Positions 46,866 to 57,808 of a DNA stretch of 64,000 nucleotides are shown piece after piece. Position 1 is the stretch's first letter. Each line of letters begins with the position of its first letter. Source of the stretch: Paralichthys olivaceus (taxonomy: Eukaryota; Chordata; Actinopteri; Pleuronectiformes; Paralichthyidae); the NCBI RefSeq assembly GCF_024713975.1, contig NC_091116.1, positions 866,001 to 930,000 on the forward strand. Reading direction: 5' to 3'. Both the position numbers and the translations under genes were made by a program. The notes below the pieces were generated by a model. The model was not told the origin of the DNA. It ran no database searches and saw nothing but the letters and a program-made list of their open reading frames with translations.

Positions 46866-48724
46866 CTAAGTCTGTGTTTATTGACACATTTCTTTTCCAG
46901 CCTTAGCCTCTGAAATTTATGGATATGGAAATATAATAGCTGAGCATGGTGGGGAGGCACATTACAGCTGCTCAGTGGCCAACCCAACAGGTGAGGATCA
47001 TCTTTTAAATGCTATTTTATTGTGAAAGGGTAATTCCATTGTTCCATTTGCCCTTGTAACGTCTCAAGCTGTTTTCAGTGGTGTCTCTGGACAGCTGCTG
47101 TCATTCACTCAGCCATGTTGTCACTGTAATTATTGATGCAGGCATTTGTGTTTGGTTTCCCAGCAGGTGTGCTGCAGGTCACATGGCAGAGGATTGGCAA
47201 AGATGGGCCGATACAGAACCTGGCAACCTACACCCAGCGGTTTGGACAACAAGTCAAAGAGCCTTACCGTGGGAAAGTGAACTTTACAGAAGCGTCCCTC
47301 AACTCGACCTCCATCAGTCTGAGCAACGTTTCGTGGCAGGACGAGAGCTGCTACATCTGCACATTTCACGTGTATCCCGATGGCTCCAAACGACAGCAGA
47401 CTTGTCTCAGCGTGCAAGGTAACGTACACATAGACAGATGGACATAAAATGGAGAGACGCTTTTGGCTTCGCTTTTGGGGAGCCGTCCTGTCGTCCATCT
47501 TTATCCGTCATACTTCAGGTGTAACCAATTTAAGTGGTCGCAGTGTAAAGTTTGACATTCAGTGATTGTATAGTCTTTGTCATAAAAAAACCTGACAAAG
47601 AAGAGTTTAATTCTTCACTCAGGAATATCCTCGGTGGACACGGCATATGTTTCCAGAAATGCATCTGAGGGAGACGACGTGGAGGTCGAGTTCAGCTGCT
47701 CTGCCACAGGTAAACCAGCTCCGACCATTGAATGGGACGTTTCACCCGGTGCTGCCCACGTGTACCAATCACAGACTGAGACAGTAACAGACAGTGACCA
47801 CACGTTCACCAGCAGCCACAACATCACTCTGCAAGTACCTGCGAGCTGGAGTGGACACGTGGACTGTCTGCTGAACAGAGGACAGAGGGGGCAGAGGCGG
47901 GAGAGGATCCCCTTCACTGTTGGTCCTCAGCATCCGAAGAAAAAGAATGGTAATGATGACAACGATACATCAAGTAAATAAATCAAACTTATCGACTAGT
48001 AATTTTAACATCTTTCACTTTAGAGGCGACCAAACTCCACATACATCATTATTAAGTCTAGTCAATCAATGTCTCATTGCTCAGTGAACAATGGAGGAAT
48101 AGGAAAAACCCTTAACTCCATTTTCAGTTACCGTGACCTTAAAGAACAAGGAACTGATTGTATTCTCTGTGAAACTCTGAAAGTCCCATGAATCAAGTTT
48201 CTTTGGTACAAATGTAGCCTGCAGAGTCAGGTGTGCAGTGACTCATTAAATCATTAAGTGTCACTTTCACTTCTGACTTAGTTTCATTATTGAGAAAGAA
48301 ATGGTTCAATAACCTCTGTTGAGAAACATGAGCACTCAGGGAAGAAGGCTGAAATGAGAATTTCCCTCCAGCTTGTTTTCAAGAAATGTATCTTCTCATT
48401 AAAGAGAACCTGAGTAACCTCCTGCTGTTTTTCTCTCTCCCGTCGCTCGCAGGCATAATCCCTGCTCTTTGGATTTGCTCCATCATTGCTGTTGTTGTTG
48501 TTGTTGTTGTCATCATAATGAGAAAAAGGTGAGGTTTTAAACCATGTGTTTCTTTTTTTGCAAAAATGTGATCTCAGTTGTATAATATTATTGAGCACAC
48601 AGCACAATAAAGTCTGTTCTTCTCTCTGCCACCCAGGTTGATGCATAAAGGAAGAAACCAGACTTTGAAGAAAAAGGAGCATGAGGCAGATTGTGTATGT
48701 GGACATTGTCTTTTAGACGTTTAG
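46553..48724 (+). CDS. CD200L-1: CD200 (OX-2)-like membrane glycoprotein
   Basis: Exons 46553-46592, 46901-46990, 47167-47418, 47623-47949, 48453-48528 and 48637-48724 join in phase to 290 residues. The order is signal peptide (MLFILILVCLQFKALAS), V domain (YSCSVANPTG, VTWQRIGKDG, DESCYICTFHVYPDG), C2 domain (EFSCSATGKPAPTIEWDVSPG ending in HVDCLLN), membrane helix containing seven consecutive valines, and a short basic tail without tyrosine. This is the CD200 layout. CD200 on stromal, neural and lymphoid cells restrains myeloid cells through CD200R. Unlike its neighbours, the V domain is split by an intron after PTG. The acceptor at 47161-47166 is a tandem CAGCAG, so one extra Ala is optional. 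An ISRE-like site lies in the promoter. AATAAA is at 49814-49819. Orthology to mammalian CD200 itself is unproven. Confidence 0.88.
46743..46866. repeat. TA/TATACACA microsatellite in CD200L-1 intron 1
   Basis: About 120 nt of alternating purine-pyrimidine, including near-mirror arms of TATACACATAC and GTATGTGTATG. It ends 35 nt before the exon 2 acceptor (46900). Confidence 0.9.
47448..47505 (+). repeat. MITE right-end fragment beside CD200L-1 exon 3
   Basis: GGCTTCGCTTTTGGGGAGCC followed by GTCCTGTCGTCCATCTTTAT matches the right end of the elements at 52012-52274 and 57231-57498. It lies 30 nt after the exon 3 donor. Confidence 0.6.
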
Positions 48725-50250
48725 ACGCATCCATGTAGCAAACCAAGAGGTGACTGCCTGTTGAATTGTTATTTATGTTTCACTTCAGGGCTCAGCACTT
48801 TCATTTTATGTATGTAGCATGAGACAGAAAGCTTGTTGACGTTGTGTTGAATGTAAAAATATAAGAGAAAAGACTAATGTTTGGAAAAGAAGCCTGAGCT
48901 TGTGAATCCTGATTGTATCCACTCCCACTGCAGGCAAAAGTCAGATGTTAGATGTTGATGATGAAGTGAGAGCTGATCAAGATGTTTCCAGAGATAAATT
49001 CAGGATGTATTTTATCGTCACGAGTGAACATATGAAAATAACAATGTGATCAGATATCTTAGGACGGATCTTAATACCAGGTCTGAACAGGGCCTACGTG
49101 TGTATGATGTGTCTGTGAGGATGCTGGATGTTTGCTCTTAAACTTTACTGTTATTCATGTGTATGCACTATTTGCACTTTGCTTATGTTTTTGATCCATT
49201 TGAATTTTGGATTGATGGTTTGGGATCATTATCATTTTTTGTCTTTTGCCTTGGGACCCAAAGTCCATTGAGACACTCCTGAGTAAAGTGAAAGCCTTTG
49301 TGAAAAGACAAATATGTAGTTAACTTCAGTACACGTCACTTTCTGCAAGCCTGTGCAATAACAAGTTGCTTCATGCAAATCTAACCTGACCCATCTACTG
49401 ATAGAAATCAAGAGAGAACTCAGAAATGTCCTGAATCAATCTATATTTGTATGAATCTGTAGAGTTTAAATGAGACATTATATATAACAAAATATATATT
49501 TGTTTTAAATATTTATTTTGATTGTTAACTGTATTTTTCTTGTGATCTTGCACAGATCGTCATTTGTGTTATTTCTTACTCACATACCTAGAATGCACAT
49601 GTATTGTATGGTCGTGATTGTTTATGTGTGTGTGCATTCATATGTAAATGGTCAATTAAAACATTATGCTGTAATGTCTGAACGTGATTTCACTTGTTTG
49701 CAGTGTTTTCATCTTTATAAGAAATACGTTTCCTCACACGATGCAACCGTCCAGCAGAAATCTCACTGCAACAAAATCAAACCGGCTTTTGGACAAATAA
49801 CTATTTTCCAAAAAATAAATACGCAGGAAGAGCAACGAGGACAGAGATGTAGCTGTGGCAGTAAATTATAGCAAGACTGAGATCAGACGTATAATGACAT
49901 CAGGACTGAAAAAGAGATGGCAGGAAGAATGGGACAGAGGAAAAGAAAGACGGTGAAATGAGATGAAGCCCCAGAGAAACAAAGGAAGAGGTGATAGTAT
50001 CAAGAATGAGTCACAGGTCTGAAGAGACACTTAACAAGCCGCTGCAAAGAAACAGTTTTAGAGTCTAAGAGAAATACTGCAGAGATGTAGACATGGGACA
50101 TGTTCGTTCCAGTCCGGTAGGTGGCGGTAATGCACTGATAAGTTATTTGCCAAACAACAGAAGAAGAAGGTGGGCGGAGGCAAAGGTTTGAATCCTCTGA
50201 GCGCGAGATGACTCACTTTTGATTTAATTTTCTCGTGGACACTGTGCGAC
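48725..50250. other. CD200L-1 3'UTR and spacer
   Basis: No further gene. The stretch 49535-49830 (AGAATGCACATGTA, GTATGGTCGTGATTG and CAACAAAATCAAACCGGC) is homologous to 52895-53075 plus 54602-54640 after CD200L-2, so the 3' flanks were duplicated with the genes. A common teleost element end (GGTAGGTGGCGGTAATGCAC) lies at about 50115-50170. Confidence 0.6.
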
Positions 50251-50254
50251 AGAG

Positions 50255-50544
50255 ATGATTCATTGTGGATTTACACGAGCCCTCTTTGCGTTAGGACTCC
50301 TCCAGAGAGGTGAGACAAGTTTATTGTGATTCATTTCATTTCTAACTTCTTCATGAAGCTGGAGGAAAACATCGATGACACGTGGATCCACCTGTCACCT
50401 GTCTCACCCCTACACTCTAGTTTAGTCCTGAGAAGTGGAGTTCAATATGACGACGTGTTGTGTCTTTAACCGCACAGTCAGTTAAAAATAAAATGAGACA
50501 GCTTCCATTGACACGAGGTGATGTTATCTTAAAAATGGCCATAA

Positions 50545-50576
<32 letters not shown>

Positions 50577-52634
50577 ATCAGGTTTTATTGCCAAGCACGT
50601 TTACACATACAAGGAATTTGATGTGGTTTATTTGTACAAGTATGAAAATATAAAAGTAGGAAACAAATATTAAATATCAAAATACATAAAACTGAGATAA
50701 ATAAAAAGCTCAGACTAACGCGTTCAGACCCACAGCCTGGCAAACCCCATTGTTCCTACACACACACACACACACACACACACGTGCTCTGTTGAAACCA
50801 AACATCTACATGTGCAGCTGTCCTCTCCTGTAGGTCTCACATCTGTAATCCAGACTCTGAACACTGTGGACGAGGCAGTGGGAGAAGATGCTCTCCTCAG
50901 CTGTCAGATCCTACAGCCTGAAAATGTGGTGCACGTCACATGGCAGAAACAGTCGCTGGATGGGGAGATCAATCTCGCCACCTACAGCAATTTCTATCGC
51001 TCCAGGGTGATCTCACACTTCAGAGGCAAAGTGGAGATGAAAGACGGTGGACTGCTCAACAGCTCCATAGTGATCAAGAATGTGACGGAGGAGGATGAAG
51101 GCTTCTACCTCTGTCTCTTCATCGCCAACCCTGCTGGAGCGCTCACTGGCAGAACCTTCCTCAGGGTCTATGGTAAGAACCTGACTGAAAGACCTGTTTA
51201 ACTCCACATTGGCTTTGTACTTTCTAGAGTGAAATTGTGATAAGACTGGGATTTCACAACTTGACATTGTATGAGGTGAATAAATTCTAGAGAGAGAAAT
51301 AAGTAACAAACACTAATGAAAGTAAGGAAAGGTATTACCTTTTACAGAGTGGGACATTTCTTTTCTTCCCAGAGCTTCATGAACCAGTTCTACACGTGAG
51401 AGAATCAAACTCATCTGATGAGTTCTTCGTTTCCTGCTCCGCCACAGGACGACCTGCTCCAAGCGTCACGCTCAACGTCCCACAACAAGACTTCAGCCTC
51501 TCACAGCACAACACTGTCAGTGTCATCAACACTGTCAGTGTCATCAACACAGACGGTACATTCACTGTCACTGCCACAGCCGTGTTGGCAGGTTTTAATG
51601 TCACCGGCAAACAGGCTCGATGTGCCGTGCAGGTGCTCTCTAGGCAGAAAGAAGCGTTTGTGCCGATTCCTGACGTGAAACTGATGCTTACCACTGGTGA
51701 GAAACATTTCTAAAGCCACACATTCATAGATGATAATTATGTATAGATTCTGATCTTTGTTTTTCTTTGTCCCAGGTTTGGATGAGGGATCTGGATCTGC
51801 TAGCAGACGCTTCAGTAAGTTAAGGTTCATGTGGTCACAAGTCAGCTCCTCGGTCGTTGAGTGTAAGATATGAACAATTCTTCCACTTTTTCTCACAGTC
51901 GGGATGTTGATTGTAGCAGGGACCTGCCTTTGTGCTGCTTTAGTCTTCACTGTCCTGTTGATACGAAGACAAAGGAGCAGGTACGTCTCTCAACCAGAAT
52001 CTGTTTTAACCATAGACTGTAATTAAAGATAGATGACTCGTCTCCACTTCCTCCCACTATCCAGAAATCAAAATATCTGGGATACGAACGCTGCCGTCTT
52101 GTGGGTGTGGGGTCTGATATGTGCTTTCACTTGGTTTGGTCCATGTCTCATCCACTAACATGGAGGATGCAGGGTTATTAACTTATACTGCAGCCAGCCA
52201 CCAGGGGGCAATTGAGACACTTTGGCTTCACTTTTGGATTGCCGTCCTGTCGTCCATCTTTATATACAGTCTATATCGTCTGTGTTTGAGTCTGTGAGCG
52301 TTAATATTCAGCTTTAACTGTTCTTAAATCCTTCAGTCCGTCACACAGAGACATTGAGAAGACTGAGATCCGTCAAACTGCAGACGCTGATACGTGAGTC
52401 ACTCTTCATATACCCGTCTTCAAACTTTATTTAAACTTGCCTGAACTTCACCAGTGCAGAAGGATTTGTTTGTGCAATATTAGCTGCATAATTAAATATT
52501 TTGTTTTTATTTTTAGGGTCCAAGATGTTTCGTCCACAACAGAGATGAGTCAGCTCAGAAAACGGACACCTCCTACAGAATTGGAGCCAAAAAAAGTGTC
52601 TTTTAAACCCAAAAGAATTTTATTTGGGTTGTAG
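50255..52634 (+). CDS. CD200L-2: CD200 (OX-2)-like membrane glycoprotein
   Basis: Exons 50255-50309, 50834-51172, 51373-51696, 51776-51814, 51899-51980, 52337-52393 and 52517-52634 join in phase to 337 residues. The order is short hydrophobic leader (MIHCGFTRALFALGLLQRG), one-exon V domain (LLSCQILQPENVVHVTWQKQ, then EEDEGFYLCLFIANPAGA), C2 domain (FFVSCSATGRPAPSVTLNVP to ARCAVQVL), stalk LDEGSGSASRRF, membrane helix (GMLIVAGTCLCAALVFTVLL) and a Tyr-free tail with RKRTPP and a basic end. This is the CD200 architecture with a longer tail. The C2 exon carries an 18-nt tandem duplication (NTVSVI twice) not present in CD200L-3. The intron before the tail exons holds a complete MITE. It is nearly identical to CD200L-3 in the V exon, so a recent duplicate. 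Probably a ligand for an inhibitory myeloid receptor, by family. Confidence 0.87.
50577..50725. repeat. Teleost interspersed repeat in CD200L-2 intron 1
   Basis: AATCAGGTTTTATTGCCAAG followed by an ACATACAAGGAATTTG block is a repeat end I recognise from many teleost loci. A GA microsatellite precedes it and a (CA)n tract (50757-50783) follows. Confidence 0.5.
52012..52274 (+). mobile_element. Complete MITE in CD200L-2, with CTCF-like core
   Basis: The left end ATAGACTGTAATTAAAGATA is answered at the right end by CCATCTTTATATACAGTCTA followed by T, its imperfect inverted complement over about 26 nt. The 263-bp element has no open frame. It contains CCACCAGGGGGC (52198-52209), an exact CTCF core consensus match. 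It lies in the intron between the membrane exon and the tail exons. Confidence 0.75.
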
Positions 52635-53075
52635 GTGGACCTCAGGTCTCCACTGAAAGTCCACTGTTGTCTACTGTAGGTGGAGCAGGGGAATCTGGCT
52701 CTTCTTCAGCAGATGATGTATAATACAGAATATATAAATATAGTTCATATATATATATATGCATATGCAGCACGCAGAGAAGGGATGCAACACGTTAATG
52801 CAGCTACAGAGATTTTGTGTGATTTAATTTTTTTACATTGATTAAAAACAGTGTTTTTTTTTTCTGCATATTTGTTGATCAATTGTATTTTACATTTCAG
52901 ATTGCACATATCAGCATTTTTGTTATTTATTGCTTACATAGCTAGAATGCACATTTACAGTATGGTTGTGATTGTGTACGTGTGTGTGCAGTGTTGTCAT
53001 TGCTCTTTTTAAGAAATAAGGATCCTCACATGACGCAACTGAGCAGCAGAAATTTCATTACAACAAAATCAAACT
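52635..53075. other. CD200L-2 3'UTR and flank
   Basis: No gene. The right half (52895-53075) matches 49535-49790 after CD200L-1. Similarity stops at ATCAAACT, where an insertion begins. Confidence 0.6.
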
Positions 53076-54601
53076 TACAATCTGTAACCCGGGTGTAAAA
53101 CGTGGTTAGCTGAACCATAAGCTTAACCTGAGAAGGACATTGTTGTTTTCATTAGTTGTTTCATGTGTTAAAATATCTTTAATGTTTTCTGAGTTGCACT
53201 TGAAAGCAACACGCTCCAACTGCACTTGAAGGCAGCACTCAGGCAGGTAGCCTTTTAGCAACCAATTAGCATGCACGTTCAGCCTATTGCGTAGGAGTCA
53301 AGTTGGTACGCAGTAATTTGTCACTTCCTTATTTGAGTTCGACAGCGAGAAGGCAGCAATCCGCTGAAGCAAAGCGGTAACACACTGATTGTAGTGAAGC
53401 CGAGAGGTGAGAGTCCCCGACGGAGCTCAGCACCGGAGCAAAGCGCATCGGTGAGACTGATATTTTCCGCGTGTCTGCTTTCTGTTAGCGGCTGCTGCTC
53501 ATGTGCTGAACGGGTTAGCGATGTGCAGATATCCTGTGGTGAACCCTTACATTAAGCTCGTTGCTCTGTGAACAACCTTGCACCTTAGCCTGTGCACTTC
53601 ATAGACTAAATTGCATTATTAGCTGATGAGCATTGTGTTATGTTGGTGCATGTGACTGCAGGCAACACAAAGTACACGTTGATCAGCCATTTGTGTCAAT
53701 ATGTGAGATTAAAGGGAATGTTTTGAGAGTTATGTGTCTAATACTGAATTAAAGAGGGGAATACGTTTATTTTGTAATGTGAAGGAATTTTCTTCTTTCA
53801 TTTGTGAGTTAGGGTTTAATTTCATGATCCTTATTACAGATTCTCATATTGAATGACTGAATATATTTTGCTCATGATTTAAATCACAAATTCTGAAATG
53901 TTATTGTTTTGAATTATTACCCAATGATTCATGTAAGGACACTTGATTTCTTAGATTTGAAGTTATTGAGCTTTAGTGTAATGTAAGGCCAGAATGTTAA
54001 AGGTGACGTTGTCATTATACTTCAGTGTTATTGTTGTACAACAATTAGATTGTTTACTTAAAGGCCCTGTTTATCAAATTAAACAGGTCAGGTCTTTTGG
54101 AGACCCCTAGACTCCATAGGAACATCCAGTCGGTTGAAGAGGATCCAGAGCCCTGGATGGAGTGATTCGGGATCATTCTGTGATTCATAGATGGTGAGCC
54201 TCCCAAAGATCCTAAAGAAACTGGATTGACTCTTTGTCACTAACTCCAATTGGTGGTAGGGCCAACCTGGATAGCAGGAGTACTACACACTCAAAAGAGT
54301 TAGCACTTTCTAATCACCCTATTAGAGGAACACTTGGAAAAAACACAAACAAAACAGTACCGGTACTAAGGAAAAACAAGACTCATTATTTTAAAGGTGC
54401 CATTTTATTCTCTTTATTATTTTTCATATCACTGTTTATATAAATGTTTTAAACTTTTGTTATACATTACTCACTAAAAGAGTTTACGTTTGCAATTTAC
54501 TTTGTGGTTGGTGTTGTTCATTGTTCGGCTGTTCAGGTCTATGGTAATTGAGCTCTTTCCGAACCTAGCCATTCAGTGTATCTACTGTAAGTGGGTTACA
54601 T
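53076..54601. mobile_element. 1.5 kb insertion recognised from a paralogous empty site (LTR-like or DNA element)
   Basis: The flank AAAATCAAAC is continuous with CGGCTTTTGGACAAATA at 49783-49800 but is split here by about 1.5 kb, resuming at ATCAAAACTGGCTTTTGG (54602). ATCAAACT/ATCAAAACT on the two sides looks like an 8-9 nt target duplication. The inner ends are TGTAACCC (53083) and GGGTTACA (54593-54600), an 8-nt inverted repeat starting TG and ending CA as in LTRs. No transposase or polymerase frame is present. Solo LTR and non-autonomous DNA element are both possible. Confidence 0.6.
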
Positions 54602-54639
54602 ATCAAAACTGGCTTTTGGACAAATATATATTTTCTAAA

Positions 54640-55350
54640 AAAAGAAAGAAAAGTGAAGGTTTTTATCAGAAAGACCTGAGACCAGGTTAAAAATGTAATG
54701 TGGGAAATCAAATTGAACAGATCACTGGAGAAATCAAACCGTTTAGCCACACAGCTGCTCTATAAACAAACTAAAACAAGTACAGGTGTCACCCACTGAC
54801 TGGCTCCACAGTAAAGGCCTCATCACAGTAAGTCTATTTCTTTTAGCAAAACAACACAAAGCACAAATAGACTCACATCACAAAGAAATAGAAATAAAGT
54901 GATTTACAACACCTGGGGTTATAAATAGTTCTACAAAGTTTTACATGAGGAAACAAACATACAGATAATGTAAACTCAATGTGTAATATATGTAATGTTA
55001 TATGTGATATAAGGAATATGAACAGATGATGTATAATACAGAATATATAAAGATAGGTCATATAAACGGACAATATAAAATATAGACACGATATAGAATA
55101 CCAACCATGAGACCTGAGGCTGCTCTTTGATTGGTTGTTCCAGACTTTCCTCAGGACCCAACCGTCTGCGCTCTGGACACACCCACTTTGTTTTTTACAG
55201 CCAATAAGTATTGATGTGAGTTTTTTAATCTAATGTGATTGGTCGACGTCATATCCACACTTCTGATACCTGATGCCTCTGAGGTACTTCCCCATAATTC
55301 GTTATATCGTTACACACACACACACACACACAGTCTGTCCCTGACTTGGT
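54640..55350. other. Spacer between CD200L-2 and CD200L-3
   Basis: AT-rich DNA with a (CA)n tract at about 55313-55332 just before CD200L-3. No gene is seen. Confidence 0.5.
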
Positions 55351-55353
55351 GAG

Positions 55354-57808
55354 ATGACTCATCCTTCACCAACACGTGTCTTCTTTGTGTTAGCACTCTT
55401 CCAAAAAGGTAAGAACAGTGATTATTGCTTTATTAATTTAGCTGAATGTAACTTCTTTGTCTTAATCTGAAAAGACTTCTGTGCGTATCCTTTGTGTTTT
55501 TTAAGATAATCTGGCACCGATGAGTGTTTCAACCATAGACTGCAAATAAAATGGTTTTAACCCACAGTTAATATTACATCGAGCTAAAGAAAATACAAAG
55601 CTGAGACTTCTCTGTTCAGACCAAGAGCACGGGGAACATCCTCTTTGTTACTCTACGTGGTCCAAATAAGTACTTGAGTAAAAGTAAAAAGGGTCTCATA
55701 AAATATTACTCATGTGCTGAGTACCTTTATTAGAATGTATTGTGATCAAACTGAATAGTTGGAGGTTATAACAATTTAAAGTGCACTTTGATTGTAATTA
55801 CTAAAGTGACATATTTAAAACTAGGCCAAAATACACACTGTTAAGCAGTTTGCTTTCAAACACCAAGAACAAACCTTCACTGAATCCTGAAGACTTGGAT
55901 GCAGTCTGCATTCTGTGAGTTTCCAAATCAAACTGAAATTTAACTTAAAATATATTTTTTTACCTGAATAACGCAAGATAGGAAGATGCAAACATTCAAA
56001 AATTCTAAATAATGTTCTAATAAGTGAAACAAATCAATTGTATGTTATCCATCTTCAGAACTAGGTCGTAAGATAAACAGGTGAAGAGGTCACACATAGG
56101 CACATGGTGTTGTTTCAGTGCAACTGTCCTCTCCTGTAGGTTTCACATCTGTAATCCAGACTCTGAACACTGTGGATGAGGCAGTGGGAGAAGATGCTCT
56201 CCTCAGCTGTCAGATCCTACAGCCTGAAAATGTGGTGCACGTCACATGGCAGAAACAGTCGCTGGATGGGGAGATCAATCTCGCCACCTACAACAATTTC
56301 TATCGCTCCAAGGTGAACCCAGACTTCACAGGCAAAGTGGAGATGAAAGACGGTGGACTGCTCAACAGCTCCATAGTGATCAAGAATGTGACGGAGGAGG
56401 ATGAAGGCTTCTACCTCTGTCTCTTCATCGCCAACCCTGCTGGAGCGCTCACTGGCAGAACCTTCCTCAGGGTCTATGGTAAGAACCTGACTGAAAGACC
56501 TGTTTAACTCCACATTGGCTTTGTACTTTCTAGAATGAAATTGTAATAAGACTGGGATTTCACAACTTGACATTGTATGAGGTGAATACATTCTAGAGAG
56601 AGAAATAAGTAACAAACACTAATGAAAGTAAGGAAAGGTATTACCTTTTACAGAGTGGGACATTTCTTTTCTTCCCAGAGCTTCATGAACCAGTTCTACA
56701 CATGAGAGAATCAAACTCATCTGACGAGTTCTTCGTTTCCTGCTCCGTCACAGGACGACCTGCTCCAAGCGTCACGCTCAACGTCCCACAACAAGACTTC
56801 AGCCTCTCACAGCACAACACTGTCAGTGTCATCAACACAGAAGGTACATTCACTGTCACTGCCACAGCCGTGTTGGCAGGTTGTAATGTCACCGGCAAAC
56901 AGGCTCGATGTGCCGTGCAGGTGCTCTCTAGGCAGAAAGAAGTGTTTGTGCCGATTCCTGACGTGAAACTGACGACTACCACTGGTGAGAAACATTTCTA
57001 AAGCCAAACATTCATAGATGATAATTATGTATAGATTCTGATCTTTGTTTTTCTTTGTCCCAGGTTTGGATGAGGGATCTGGATCTGCTAGCAGATGCTT
57101 CGGACTTTTTCCCACAGTCGGGATGTTGATTGTAGCAGTTACCTGCCTTTGTGCTGCTTTAGTCTTCATTGTCCTGTTGATACGAAGACAAAGGAGCAGG
57201 TACGTCTCTCAACCAGAATCTGTTATAACCACAGACTGTAAATAAAGATAGATGACTCGTCTCCACTTCCTCCCGCTATCCAGAAACCAAAATATCTGGG
57301 ATACAAACGCTGCCGTCTTGTGGGTGTGGGGTCTGATACAGTATGTGCTTTCACTTGGTTTGGTCCATGTCCCATCCACTAACATGGAGAATGCAGGGTT
57401 ATTAACTTATACTGCAGCCAGCCACCAGGGGGCGATTGAGACACTTTGGCTTCACTTTTGGATTGCCGTCCTGTCGTCCATCTTTATATACCGTCTACAT
57501 CGTCTGTGTTTGAGTCTGTGAGCGTTAATATTCAGCTTTAACTGTTCTTAAATCCTTCAGTCCGTCACACAGAGGCATTGAGAAGACTGAGATCCGTCAA
57601 ACTGCAGACGCTGATACGTGAGTCACTCTTCATATACTCATCTTCAAACTTTATTTAAACTTGCCTGAACTTCACCAGTGCAGAAGGATTTGTTTGTGCA
57701 ATAATTAAATATTGAGTTTTTATTTTTAGGGTCCAAGACGTTTCGTCCACAACAGAGATGAGTCAGCTCAGAAAACGGACACCTCCTAAAGAAATCCAGC
57801 CAAAATAA
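55354..57808 (+). CDS. CD200L-3: CD200 (OX-2)-like membrane glycoprotein with a fused stalk/membrane exon
   Basis: Exons 55354-55408, 56140-56478, 56679-56984, 57064-57199, 57561-57617 and 57730-57808 join in phase to 323 residues. The leader is MTHPSPTRVFFVLALFQKG. The V and C2 domains are almost those of CD200L-2 (VNPDFTGKVEM replaces VISHFRGKVEM, and one NTVSVI unit instead of two). The intron that separates stalk and membrane exons in CD200L-2 (51815-51898) is deleted here except for 15 nt, which read in frame and change RFIGML into CFGLFPTVGML. The tail is shorter (ending KEIQPK) and again lacks tyrosine. The stop codon overlaps an AATAAA, but more signals lie near 58375. Probably functional; all joints keep frame. 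Confidence 0.87.
57231..57498 (+). mobile_element. Complete MITE in CD200L-3, with CTCF-like core
   Basis: The same element as at 52012-52274, at the same intron position, with ends ACAGACTGTAAATAAAGATA and CATCTTTATATACCGTCTAC. CTCF core word CCACCAGGGGGC at 57422-57433. Duplicated together with the gene. Confidence 0.75.

Noticed and set aside
47078-47498. Alternative plus and minus frames over CD200L-1 exon 3
   Set aside because: Shadows of the V-domain exon, which is supported by splice phase and the CD200-like motif series.
48287-48706. 139-codon minus frame across the CD200L-1 membrane and tail exons
   Set aside because: The antisense of coding exons plus intron. Asn/Asp runs mirror the GTT repeat.
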